Below, in pieces: positions 6,989-13,997 of a stretch of DNA of 14,005 bases (position 1 is the first letter of the stretch; every line of letters begins with the position of its first letter). The translations under genes and the position numbers were made by a program. The notes under the pieces were generated by a model that was not told the origin of the DNA, made no database searches, and saw nothing but the letters and a program-made list of their open reading frames with translations. This stretch comes from JAKFVC01 sp040386595 (GTDB lineage: Bacteria; Planctomycetota; Planctomycetia; Planctomycetales; Planctomycetaceae), in NCBI GenBank assembly GCA_040386595.1, contig JAZKFE010000384.1:1-14005 (forward strand). Direction: 5' to 3'.

Positions 6989-7392
6989 AGAATCCAATCC
7001 TCTGTTTCAAAAACGTCGAACCATCGCGTGCTTGTCGCGTGTCCGAACGATGATAACCGAAGATCGTCCTGCAGGCTGTCACTTCGAATGTTGAATAGCA
7101 CTGAAAATGGCAAACGCTGCGACCGCTCTCGAAGCGACACAGAAGAGAGTTTAAACCACGAATGACACCAATCACACGAATAAAGAACAGTCAAAAACAA
7201 TGCTTGGAATCGACTCAGCTCTTGCGGCTTCTTCTTTTTCACAATCAATTGAGGACCGGAATCGGAATTGGCGGCATCTAGGCGTACAAACCGATTTCCT
7301 CGTAATTAATTCGTGTCATTAGTGTGATTCGTGGTTCAAATTTCCTGTTTTTTGAGGGGCGATGGTCGCCATCCGGCGGATAGCGTGTCGCG
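6989..7392. other. Intergenic stretch with a repeat pair
   Basis: No gene is supported. Frames reading from about 7248 and 7175 into the cardiolipin synthase region run over repeat DNA and have no family resemblance. The stretch holds the two inverted copies of the ACCACGAAT-type repeat listed separately, and presumably the cardiolipin synthase promoter between 6998 and 7150. Confidence 0.5.
7150..7342. repeat. Inverted pair of ACCACGAAT-type dispersed repeat
   Basis: The left copy (7150-7183) reads TTTAAACCACGAATGACACC then AATCACACGAATAA. The right copy (7305-7342) is its inverted complement with about four differences, ATTCGTGTCATTAGTGTGAT then TCGTGGTTCAAAT. About 120 bp separates them. 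I recall AACCACGAATCACACGAAT-like repeats as frequent between genes in planctomycetes and some relatives (memory, not searched). The right copy starts 50 nt after the stop of the 7393-8046 gene. Confidence 0.75.
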
Positions 7393-8046
7393 TCACTTAG
7401 CGTCGAGCAACTTGATTCGACTCAATTCTTTCATGTTTCGTGGGCAGGCACCAACCACGATCGTATTCTGCTTGGGATCAAGCTTGACCTCGCCAGAGTA
7501 ACGGTCACCCAGGCCAAATTCACCACGGCGTTTCATCACCAGCAATTCGCGACGTTGTCCTTCGCGTTCGTACTCGTAGTCAGTCGTGCATTCCACCAGG
7601 AGCAAGTTTTCGAAAATGCCTTTCCCGCCCCCGTTGTCCGCAGTCTGCAACACGTGCAAGCCATTCTCGAGACGGCCGAGGTACCGATAGGAAAACCAAC
7701 CGTCATTCGGGAATACTTGTTTCTTAAAGTCGATGAATACGTCGCGAGTTTCGCTGATACCGTAGCTCCCATGATACCGGTTGGAATTCAGGGACGTGTT
7801 GACATCAATGGCAACTGGACCAGGTACGCCATCAGAGAACCACGATGTCAGATCCCGAATGGCTCGAGGGTGAATGGGAACGCCGTGATAGGTGAAGTTC
7901 TTGTTGATTTCGGCCAACTGCTGCGGAAGAGTGAGCGGGTTCACCGTGTCCCGTTCGGGGACGACGACGTCTTTGCCAGGCGGTTGGGCGACGGCCTGCG
8001 AACTACAGCCGATGAGTATCAGTAAGGCGACAACGAATGGTTTCAT
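7393..8046 (-). CDS. Exported protein of unknown function
   Basis: A 217-residue protein with no family I recognise. Residues 2-12 are hydrophobic and end in LIGC, a good lipobox with the cysteine at 14, so it may be a lipoprotein; cleavage by signal peptidase I after AVA (residue 20) is the alternative. The mature part is mixed, rich in aromatic and charged residues, with no membrane segment. Features seen are the WFSDGVPGPVAIDV stretch (69-82), a Gly-rich DNGGGKG (137-143) and a highly charged YEYEREGQRREL (158-169). The ATG at 8046 is the only sensible start, but no clear Shine-Dalgarno sequence precedes it. It lies 157 bp downstream of the thioredoxin-like gene on the same strand, which may mean co-transcription. 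Base composition matches its neighbours. Confidence 0.75.
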   Translation of the reverse strand: MKPFVVALLILIGCSSQAVAQPPGKDVVVPERDTVNPLTLPQQLAEINKNFTYHGVPIHPRAIRDLTSWFSDGVPGPVAIDVNTSLNSNRYHGSYGISETRDVFIDFKKQVFPNDGWFSYRYLGRLENGLHVLQTADNGGGKGIFENLLLVECTTDYEYEREGQRRELLVMKRRGEFGLGDRYSGEVKLDPKQNTIVVGACPRNMKELSRIKLLDAK

Positions 8047-8203
8047 AGAGCGTTCAATTAGCTTGTGGATGGCAGGTTCTATCGCACTGTTGTTTTGAGT
8101 GAGTCCAGCAGCGTTAGCCCCGGAGTTTTGAGTCGATAGATACGAATTCGACTACACACTTTGGTGCCAATAATTCTGCTTGACCCTGACCGTGGAAAAC
8201 GGC

Positions 8204-9211
8204 TTACTTGGCTTTATCGCCTTGCTTGAGTACTTCCTCGGCATCTTTCGACATTTTTGTTTCTGGGTAGTCGCTGATAATTTTTTCGAGCTGCAGCTTG
8301 GCCTTCTTACTCACCGGACGCCCCGAGGCGACGACCTTGATCGTGCTATCGAGCGCCTTACGCAGAATCACTCCGGCTTTGACTTGAGACTCCTTCAGCA
8401 GTTCTTTCTTAATGTCGGCCAGTTCCTCCGGCAGTTCAAAACCGTTGTAGCGGTCAGAGATCAGCATACAGAGTTCATAGGCTTTCCAATGTTCACCGGC
8501 GTCCCGGGCTTGTTTTGTGGCATCAAACTGTGTGGTTAATTCCGCTTGCACAAAGTCCTGGATCTTTTTCGTGCCGTCCTGGATTTCCCGTTTTTGCGAT
8601 GAGGCCAGTTTCTTCAACACCAGGCCGGCACTTTTGAAGTTGCCAAATTCGACCGCAAGCCAGGCGTCTTTCAATTCCGGAGGGATCTCCTTCGGATCGA
8701 TTTTCCAGGCGGCACCTTCCAGGGCTTTTTTGATGGTCCCGTCGGGATCGCTCCAATTCGCCTGATGCAATTTGCCGTCATGCGTTATGTACGCATGCTG
8801 AGTGATGTTCTTGAGGCTAATATTCCCGACATCGTAGGCCTTCTCGATATTGCGATCGACGTCCGCCAGCATCGGCCAGGGGGAGTTGACGATGCGAGCA
8901 TATTCACGAACGGCTGCCGGGGGATTCCCCGAATTGACCGCCATAAAGACAATCGGCTGGTCCTTGAATTCCGCCGCCTTGGCCAGCATGGTGGGCCATT
9001 TGGCGCGGCAGTTCGGGCAGGTTTCTTCGTAAAACCACAAGAAGACCCCTTTCCCCCGCAGTTGCTCCAATGAGATTGGAGGCGAGTTAATCCAAACTGC
9101 AGGATCACGCGGCAACGGAGGGGCCTCATCCGCAAGGGAGATCGCCGGCCAACAAATCGTAACGGCCAAGCAGCCCAGTACCAGCCACAACGGTTGAAAA
9201 CGATATCGCAT
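8204..9211 (-). CDS. Secreted thioredoxin-fold (TlpA-like) protein with helical C-terminal domain
   Basis: A 335-residue exported redox protein. A signal peptide (1-27, cleavage near SLA|DE) is followed by a thioredoxin-like domain (about 45-165) with the redox pair CPNC at 65-68 in FLWFYEETCPNCRAKWP. The DG of HDGKL (145-146) lets it be aligned with TlpA/thioredoxin; at the position normally held by the conserved cis-proline the protein appears to have Thr137 (NITQHAYI). The remaining roughly 160 residues are charged and mostly helical, ending in Lys/Glu-rich repeats (SKDAEEVLKQGDKAK), and are not part of a standard thioredoxin. A role in periplasmic thiol chemistry is likely but its partner is unknown. 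The ATG at 9211 is used; a TTG at 9238 is in frame but lies before the signal peptide. The SnoaL-like gene ends 102 bp upstream. Confidence 0.85.
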   Translation of the reverse strand: MRYRFQPLWLVLGCLAVTICWPAISLADEAPPLPRDPAVWINSPPISLEQLRGKGVFLWFYEETCPNCRAKWPTMLAKAAEFKDQPIVFMAVNSGNPPAAVREYARIVNSPWPMLADVDRNIEKAYDVGNISLKNITQHAYITHDGKLHQANWSDPDGTIKKALEGAAWKIDPKEIPPELKDAWLAVEFGNFKSAGLVLKKLASSQKREIQDGTKKIQDFVQAELTTQFDATKQARDAGEHWKAYELCMLISDRYNGFELPEELADIKKELLKESQVKAGVILRKALDSTIKVVASGRPVSKKAKLQLEKIISDYPETKMSKDAEEVLKQGDKAK

Positions 9212-9313
9212 AAAGGGCTCACGGAAAGCGGTGATCAATGAGTGAACAGAGAGGGACCCATTATCTCCAATTTACGGGTGCCTGACTATGCCGTTCCGAG
9301 AATCTCGGACGAA

Positions 9314-9736
9314 CTAGGGCATCACGGAAGCCTTCGCGGCGAGTCCGCGGACCACTTCCGGGATGTTCGAAGCTTGCCAGCCTTCCATCATTTTGCCGTC
9401 GCGGACTTGAACCCAGGTGATACCTCGAAAGGACACACTTTCTTGAGTCGCCCGAAATCCCAATCCGTTGCCGTGGTGTTCGGCCGTGGCACTCCAACGA
9501 GCGACAACTTGATCGCCTTGAGCGATCACGTCTTCGACGTCGATTCGGAGTTCGGGGAAGGCGGCGAGAAACGGGTGATACTGCCGCGTCAGGAATTCGT
9601 CCGGCCCCCGCATCGGCCCGTCATCGGTGTAGCAGATGCTGTCGCCGGTCATCAGTTCCTGAATTGTTTCGACTCGGCGTTGGTTCCAAACTTCCTCGAA
9701 CCAACGCCGCACCACGGTGATGTTGTCGTGTGACAT
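9314..9736 (-). CDS. SnoaL-like / ester cyclase family protein
   Basis: A 140-residue single-domain protein of the NTF2-like superfamily. It matches the SnoaL-like polyketide cyclase/ester cyclase pattern: NITVVRRWFEEVWNQRR (5-21), a GPDEF segment (44-48), FLAAFPELRIDVEDVIAQGD (56-75), VVARWSATAEHHG (77-89), and a final VQVRDGKMMEGW (108-119). Length is normal for the family and there is no signal peptide, so it is cytoplasmic. Many members have no proven substrate, and the neighbours do not suggest polyketide synthesis, so the reaction is unknown. The ATG at 9736 starts the conserved region directly; GGGAAAA upstream is a weak ribosome binding site. Confidence 0.85.
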   Translation of the reverse strand: MSHDNITVVRRWFEEVWNQRRVETIQELMTGDSICYTDDGPMRGPDEFLTRQYHPFLAAFPELRIDVEDVIAQGDQVVARWSATAEHHGNGLGFRATQESVSFRGITWVQVRDGKMMEGWQASNIPEVVRGLAAKASVMP

Positions 9737-9838
9737 CGGAGTTTTCCCGGAAAGTTTTTTCGAGCCCGCGTACGTAGGTTATTTTCCGGTGATGTGCCGT
9801 TCGGAATGAGTTCCGATAGGGCACAATGTGAAGGCTTC

Positions 9839-9920
9839 TGGGAGGGTGAGGCTCCTGCCGAACCGCTAAGTCTGGCGGGGTCGGAAGACCAAGCGGTTCG
9901 GCAGGAGCCTCACCCTCCCA
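9839..9920. repeat. Dispersed palindromic repeat (family A), complete copy
   Basis: Perfect 29-bp arms lie at 9839-9867 and 9892-9920, separated by a 24-nt loop (9868-9891) that can pair again through GTCT/AGAC. The arms carry GAGGCTCCTGCCGAACCGCT. The right arm matches 36-61 at the window start, about 9.9 kb away. It lies about 50 nt past the stop of the DUF1080 gene (minus strand) and before the SnoaL-like gene. Confidence 0.9.
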
Positions 9921-9972
9921 ATGAAACGACTCGAATTAGAATGGGGGGCGATTGGCCTCCGCCACGCGGCTA

Positions 9973-10707
9973 TTACTTGCGCAACCGGACGTTTTTGAAC
10001 TCGGCCCACATCGGTTTCCCGGCGTGCAATTGCAGGGCCAACACTCCTTCTTGGAGTGCCAGTTCCGGGTGGTCGTCGGTGAAGTCCAGAATCAGAGTGT
10101 TATTGAGATAGTGCTGGATGTGGTGCCCCTTGGCGATGATCACCACGTCGTTCCAATCGTCCAGTTTGAACAGTTTTTCAAAACCCGCTTGATCAATCAA
10201 ATCCGATTTTTGGACGTGCTTACCGTCCTTGTCCCACGTTGCTTGTTCTCCGACCAGACAAATACGGCCACGCTTGCCCCCTTCGTCATAGATGAAGCTG
10301 GAAGTATTGGGGAACTTCACTTCGTTGCGCAGTTCGTGCTGGTAGCCGCGAACGACCCAGTTGTTGCCGACCTTACCGTCCGTGATATGCCGTGAGCGAT
10401 ACTGAATTCCTGAGTTGTTTGTGGCGTTGCAGCGGAATGACAGCCGCAGTTCGAAATCGCCTGGAGTTCCATCCTTCCAGATGAGGAAAGTATTTCCCTT
10501 AGCGACGTTTTCGGCGGTGGTCTCACCATGGATGACCCCGTCCTTCACGCTCCACAGGCGAGGATCACCGTCCCAGCCGGTCAGGTCTTTCCCGTTGAAC
10601 AAGGCCTGCATCCCGGGGGCTTCCGCCGGAGCAGTGACCGGTGCCTCAGCACCCATCGCACACGCCAGGACGAAAAGAGTCGTCAATCGAGCTAAGTTGC
10701 GGATCAT
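9973..10707 (-). CDS. Secreted DUF1080 protein (3-keto-disaccharide hydrolase family)
   Basis: A 244-residue exported protein with one DUF1080 (concanavalin/LamG-like) domain. Members are linked to hydrolysis of 3-keto-disaccharides or glycan breakdown, but many are uncharacterised. A hydrophobic N-terminus (residues 5-20) is followed by an Ala/Pro linker. Family landmarks are LFNGKDLTGWDGDPRLWSV (36-54), VIHGETT (58-64), NSGIQYRS (98-105) and LALQLHAGKPMWAEFKNVRL (223-242). Residues VLAC (13-16) are a weak lipobox, so either lipidation at Cys16 or ordinary cleavage is possible. The ATG at 10707 has a strong AGGAG about 8 nt upstream. It stands alone: a terminator-like hairpin lies upstream and the family A palindrome lies downstream. 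Confidence 0.92.
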   Translation of the reverse strand: MIRNLARLTTLFVLACAMGAEAPVTAPAEAPGMQALFNGKDLTGWDGDPRLWSVKDGVIHGETTAENVAKGNTFLIWKDGTPGDFELRLSFRCNATNNSGIQYRSRHITDGKVGNNWVVRGYQHELRNEVKFPNTSSFIYDEGGKRGRICLVGEQATWDKDGKHVQKSDLIDQAGFEKLFKLDDWNDVVIIAKGHHIQHYLNNTLILDFTDDHPELALQEGVLALQLHAGKPMWAEFKNVRLRK

Positions 10708-10837
10708 GAATTCTTCTCCTGAGGATGTCGTCTCAAACCATGGATAGTCTAAGTGAGTCGACAGATGATCGAAAGTCTGTGACCACTTCCGTCCACAGAT
10801 GGTGGCGGGGGACAGCGACTGGAGATCCGCGTAGCCG

Positions 10838-10901
10838 TAGCCTGACTCTCCGAGTCGGGTGCATTTCCGCGGAGGAAGACCCGACTCGGAGAGTCAGGCT
10901 A
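10838..10901. repeat. Dispersed palindromic repeat (family D)
   Basis: Perfect 23-bp arms lie at 10838-10860 and 10879-10901 (TAGCCTGACTCTCCGAGTCG and its complement) around an 18-nt loop that contains the palindrome TCCGCGGA. A partial GTAGCC copy precedes the left arm. I recall this CTGACTCTCCGAGTCGGGT hairpin as common in planctomycete intergenic DNA; no search was run. Confidence 0.85.
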
Positions 10902-10907
10902 TGGGAA

Positions 10908-10945
10908 GAAAAATTGGGTACCACTGGCGTTGCAGTAGTACCCAA
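10908..10945 (-). terminator. Rho-independent terminator of the second lipoprotein gene
   Basis: Read on the minus strand, arms TTGGGTACTACTG and CAGTGGTACCCAA (10933-10945 and 10914-10926, one mismatch) with a 6-nt loop are followed directly by a run of T (complement of 10909-10913). It lies about 45 nt beyond the lipoprotein stop at 10990. This is the clearest intrinsic terminator in the window. Confidence 0.8.
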
Positions 10946-10989
10946 TAGACGACTGAATGTGGGTAGGACCTTCACAAGTTCTCTATGGC

Positions 10990-11463
10990 TTACTTGGCAG
11001 GTTTGGGCTCGGTGCTCACCAAATCAAAATTGACCGTGTTGGTGCCCGATTCTACATCAGCCACTAGTCCGGATTTCTCCGCGTTCCCGTAGCGTTCGGG
11101 AACTACTGAGACCGTACCAGCTGCTCCTTTTACGGAATCTTCTGGTAAGGCAAATGCGCCTGCGGCTCGCGCGGTGATGATCACCTTGTGCTTCGCAATT
11201 ACCGCTCCATCGTTCGTCCCATAGGTTCCTAAGGAATAAGTGCCGTCTGGCCGAATGGTTCCTTCGGCGCTCGGAAAATTCCCCTCAGGGGTAAACAATA
11301 GGGAGCCAAATTTCAAAGGTTGACCATCTAAAGTTACCTTACCTTGAACCTTAGCCGTTTCGTGTTCACCTTTCTGGCCACAACCGGCAGTCAGGGAAAT
11401 TATTGTCAATAAAAGGAGGCTTAACATTCCGCTGTGAGAAGGTAACTGACCTCGGAAAATCAT
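10990..11463 (-). CDS. Small lipoprotein with carboxypeptidase-regulatory-like fold (second copy)
   Basis: A 157-residue predicted lipoprotein. The signal sequence has a hydrophobic stretch (14-24) and lipobox SLTAGC with lipidated Cys28. The mature part follows the same plan as the protein at 1684-2130: GKVTLDGQPLKFGSLLFTP (41-59), RPDGTYSLGTY (71-81), HKVIITARAAG (92-102), VPERYGNAEKSGL (121-133) and a final NFDLVS. The likely start is the ATG at 11463, with GGATGG 6 nt upstream; the ATG at 11427 (residue 13) would also give a workable signal peptide. It follows the DUF1559 gene by 135 bp and is ended by the terminator at 10908-10945. Sequence identity to the first copy is low although the architecture is shared, so the two cassettes are not a recent tandem duplication. 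Confidence 0.85.
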   Translation of the reverse strand: MIFRGQLPSHSGMLSLLLLTIISLTAGCGQKGEHETAKVQGKVTLDGQPLKFGSLLFTPEGNFPSAEGTIRPDGTYSLGTYGTNDGAVIAKHKVIITARAAGAFALPEDSVKGAAGTVSVVPERYGNAEKSGLVADVESGTNTVNFDLVSTEPKPAK

Positions 11464-11553
11464 ACTAAACCATCCAAGCTAAAGCCTCACCGAACCAAGA
11501 GTAACGCAACTTTGGTTGTTGGAAGGCAAGTGAATCGAGATAGAAGGGGCAAT

Positions 11554-11583
11554 AATCCGCTCCAATAGTTGTGGAAGCGGATT
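11554..11583. other. Intercistronic hairpin between second DUF1559 and lipoprotein genes
   Basis: AATCCGCTCCA (11554-11564) pairs with TGGAAGCGGATT (11572-11583), with one bulged base and a 7-nt loop. It starts shortly after the DUF1559 stop. There is no U-run, so it may be an attenuating or mRNA-stabilising structure. The first cassette has a hairpin at the comparable place. Confidence 0.45.
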
Positions 11584-11598
11584 GTGGAAAAATTCCAT

Positions 11599-12534
11599 TT
11601 AGAATTCGCCTACAACTTCACCACCAGCACGGGTTCCCAGCTGTTTGAGAGTTAGCATGCTGATATTTTCGCTGATAAAGCGAACGGCTCCGTCCGCTAA
11701 CAGGAAATGCGCCCCGCCGACGTGAGCACTGGTGTAAGGTGTGGAGTTCTCTGGAAAACTCCCCGTAAAATTGATCGGGAAAGAGATGTTCTTGGAATCA
11801 ATGATCAAGCGGCGAGTTTCACCTGGATAGTAGTAAGTGCCCCAAGTCCACGGCTGAATTCCGCCCCATCCCGATTTAACCCCCAGAGTCCATCCTCGAG
11901 AAGAGGATGACTCGCCAAGAAAAATCGTATTCGAAGTACCGTCCGTAATATCCGCCATTCGGATATTACTATGGGGGTAGATAGTGCCGGTATTGGCCCA
12001 TTGGTGTGAGGCCGGATCGCTCGGGTTGGTGACATCTTCGATACGGCCAGAGCAGCCACGATAGTGCAATGCTCCGTGCCCGACTGTCCATGTGAAAGCG
12101 GTGATATCTGGGCTACCTGTCCCTAAGGGTGATGAGGGGCAAGCGAAAACCGGAATTGGTCCCCATAGTGTCGACGTCCCATTGTGTGGAGCGGTATCAA
12201 AACGCCAAGGCATCAAGGTTTGAATTGGATTCGCGGAAAGTGCCACCATCGCATTCCAACGAGTTGCTTGATCGAGTTGCGGGAAAATCTTCGGCGCCCA
12301 TCCCATGTGATAGATCGTCGCGGTGTCGCTGCCATTGGGAAAGACGCTGTAAACCTCGTGGTAATTGTGGAATGCCAAGCCGAGTTGCTTCAGATTGTTT
12401 TTGCACTGTGACCGGCGAGCGGCCTCGCGGGCTTGCTGCACGGCGGGTAGCAGCAGGGCAATCAACACGGCAATGATGGCGATTACCACCAACAGCTCGA
12501 TCAGGGTGAAGCCTGATTTTCGATTCGCGCGCAT
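11599..12534 (-). CDS. DUF1559 pseudopilin-like protein (second copy)
   Basis: A 311-residue DUF1559 protein, shorter than its paralogue at 2353-3456. The prepilin-like leader is short and basic, MRANRKSG8|FTLIE, followed by a hydrophobic helix to about residue 31 and PAVQQAREAARRSQCKNNLK. DGTSNT is at 198-203, the H-x9-DG motif at His271 and Asp281-Gly282, and the end is RAGGEVVGEF. Expected to be processed by a prepilin peptidase and held in the membrane by its N-terminal helix; the function is unknown. The ATG at 12534 is chosen for GGAGGA 6 nt upstream; a TTG at 12558 is in frame but lies before the ribosome binding site. The central region (about residues 60-190) does not resemble the paralogue. 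It is transcribed divergently from the nucleoside hydrolase gene. Confidence 0.95.
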   Translation of the reverse strand: MRANRKSGFTLIELLVVIAIIAVLIALLLPAVQQAREAARRSQCKNNLKQLGLAFHNYHEVYSVFPNGSDTATIYHMGWAPKIFPQLDQATRWNAMVALSANPIQTLMPWRFDTAPHNGTSTLWGPIPVFACPSSPLGTGSPDITAFTWTVGHGALHYRGCSGRIEDVTNPSDPASHQWANTGTIYPHSNIRMADITDGTSNTIFLGESSSSRGWTLGVKSGWGGIQPWTWGTYYYPGETRRLIIDSKNISFPINFTGSFPENSTPYTSAHVGGAHFLLADGAVRFISENISMLTLKQLGTRAGGEVVGEF

Positions 12535-12893
12535 GGGACATCCTCCAAGAGAAGACAATCAAAACCAAAAAAGGATCTAAAACGCCAACTGGCGAAAGTA
12601 TCGTTGGGATATTGTCGGCAAAAGAATTGTCTGCGAGCGCTGTCTTAAGTCTACCGTTGTCGAAAACGGGTAGTCAATTGCCGATGCGTTGAATTGTTTG
12701 TTTTGCGTGAAGAACTGCACGTATTCGTATGTTCACAACTGGCACGCTCCCCTGCATTTTGTCAGAGCGGTACAATTGGGATGAGAATCGCTCATAATGC
12801 TGAACAGTCAGGCCAGTTTGAGTGTGGGTAACATACAACTCCACAAGGGGTTGTGGTGAATTGTTTCTTCCGTTGTTCCAGAAGGTGGCGTGA
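12535..12893. other. Divergent intergenic region
   Basis: Separates the minus-strand DUF1559 gene from the plus-strand nucleoside hydrolase gene and should carry both promoters. No gene is supported. It contains a candidate minus-strand promoter at 12648-12677 and a hairpin CCACAA/TTGTGG (12841-12856) about 40 nt ahead of the nucleoside hydrolase start, which would lie in the 5' leader. Confidence 0.5.
12648..12677 (-). promoter_or_regulatory. Candidate promoter of second DUF1559 gene
   Basis: On the minus strand TTGACT (12677-12672) and TAGACT (12653-12648) are separated by 18 nt, a sigma-70-like arrangement with a weak -10. The spacer is nearly symmetric: CTACCGTT and AACGGGTAG form an inverted repeat around GTCGAA, which could be a regulator site. 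It is about 115 bp upstream of the start codon. Pattern match only. Confidence 0.25.
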
Positions 12894-13943
12894 ATGAATC
12901 GCTCGATATTTCGTGGCTGCGGCTGGTGTGCGGCTCTGATTGGTGTACTTGTGGCATCTGTTTTCCAGCCGTCAGTCTGGGCTGCTGAGCCCGCTGCGGC
13001 GGAACCGGTGCGGTTGATTTTCGACACGGATATGGGAAATGACATCGATGATGCCTTGGCTCTGGGGGTGATTCACGCGCTGCAGAGCCGTGCCGAATGC
13101 CAGCTGCTGGCAGTGACTGTGAGTAAGGACAACGAATTTGCCGCCCCCTTCTGTGATCTCGTCAACACGTTTTATGGACGTGGCAAAATTCCCGTCGGCG
13201 TCGTCCGCGACGGGGCTACCCGCGAAGACAGCCGCTATATCCGCGAACCGGTGCAGGCGGAAGATGACGGCAAGCCACGGTATCCTCATGCCGTGCGCAG
13301 TGGCAAAGAAGTTCCCGAGGCGGTGGGTTTGCTACGGCGAGTATTAAACCAGCAGCCGGATGGCTCGGTCATACTGATCGTGGTGGGCTTCTCGACGAAT
13401 GTCGCCCGGTTGCTGGACTCGCCCGCCGATCTGCAATCGCCATTAACGGGTCGCGAGCTGGTGACTCGCAAGGTCAAGTTGCTCTCTATGATGGCCGGCA
13501 ATTTTGCTGAGACTGGCCGGACCAAGGAGTACAACGTCTTCATTGATGCGGCGTCCGCGAAGAAGGTGTTTTCGAGCTGGCCGACACCCCTGGTCACCAG
13601 CGGTTTTGAAGTGGGAAACGTCATTACCTACCCCGCAGTAAGCATTGAGAACGATTTTCGCTATGTGAAGCATCACCCCCTCAGCGAGGCCTATGCCCTG
13701 TATCAGAAAATGCCCTATGACCGGCAGACCTGGGATCTGACGAGCGTGCTGTATGCCGTGCGCCCCGAACGCGGCTACTTCGGGCTGTCGGCTCCGGGGA
13801 CGATTTCTGTTGATGACCAGGAAGTGACACAGTTTTCCGCGGGGCCGACCGGGCAGCACCGCTATCTCACCGTCAACCCCGAACAAATCGCCCGTGTCCG
13901 CGAAGCCTTGGTCCAACTCGCCAGCCAGCCGCCGACGCGGTAG
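12894..13943 (+). CDS. Secreted nucleoside hydrolase-like protein (IU-NH superfamily)
   Basis: A 349-residue exported protein of the inosine-uridine nucleoside hydrolase superfamily, which cleaves the N-glycosidic bond of nucleosides. A signal peptide (1-30, cleavage near VWA|AEP) precedes the domain. The calcium-binding aspartate cluster is present in its extended form DTDMGNDIDDALAL (44-57). ILIVVGFSTNVARLL (160-174) is the typical glycine/Thr-Asn strand, and KEYNVFIDAASAKKVF (211-226) carries the ribose-binding Asn and Asp. At the site where classical enzymes have His-Asp near the C-terminus the protein has Trp280-Asp281 (TWDLTSVLYAVRP), so the leaving-group His appears replaced. The ATG at 12894 has AAGGTGG upstream at good spacing. 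It is the only plus-strand gene, divergent from the DUF1559 gene. Confidence 0.92.
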   Translation: MNRSIFRGCGWCAALIGVLVASVFQPSVWAAEPAAAEPVRLIFDTDMGNDIDDALALGVIHALQSRAECQLLAVTVSKDNEFAAPFCDLVNTFYGRGKIPVGVVRDGATREDSRYIREPVQAEDDGKPRYPHAVRSGKEVPEAVGLLRRVLNQQPDGSVILIVVGFSTNVARLLDSPADLQSPLTGRELVTRKVKLLSMMAGNFAETGRTKEYNVFIDAASAKKVFSSWPTPLVTSGFEVGNVITYPAVSIENDFRYVKHHPLSEAYALYQKMPYDRQTWDLTSVLYAVRPERGYFGLSAPGTISVDDQEVTQFSAGPTGQHRYLTVNPEQIARVREALVQLASQPPTR

Positions 13944-13984
13944 AGCCGAATCACAAGGTGACGAGCATTCTGGGCAGTGCCAGC

Positions 13985-13997
13985 AGCCCGGAGGGCT
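13985..13997. other. Small hairpin after nucleoside hydrolase gene
   Basis: AGCCC (13985-13989) and GGGCT (13993-13997) pair around GGA, about 42 nt past the stop codon. It is too short to name; it could be the left part of a longer palindromic element that continues beyond the window edge, or part of a terminator. Confidence 0.3.

Larger units (their letters stand above)
10708..10989. other. Intergenic region with repeat and terminator
   Basis: No gene is supported; the frames on both strands cross the palindrome at 10838-10901 and translate it. It contains, from the lipoprotein stop toward the DUF1080 start, an intrinsic terminator, the dispersed palindrome, and about 130 bp that should hold the DUF1080 promoter. 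Confidence 0.5.

Noticed and set aside
6596..6997. Reading the two halves of cardiolipin synthase as separate genes or a pseudogene
   Set aside because: The frame change coincides exactly with ten Ns, and the two halves form one normal protein.
6898..7248. Minus-strand frame of 116 codons upstream of cardiolipin synthase
   Set aside because: It translates repeat DNA and overlaps the cardiolipin synthase N-terminus in another frame.
9242..9733. Plus-strand frame of 163 codons opposite the SnoaL-like gene
   Set aside because: Mirror of a recognised family gene; no independent coding evidence.
9794..10111. Plus-strand frame containing EGEAPAEP
   Set aside because: The peptide is the translation of the dispersed palindrome at 9839-9920, a known way for false genes to arise.
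12674..13045. Minus-strand frame of 123 codons overlapping the nucleoside hydrolase start
   Set aside because: Antisense to the signal peptide region of a recognised gene and without family resemblance.
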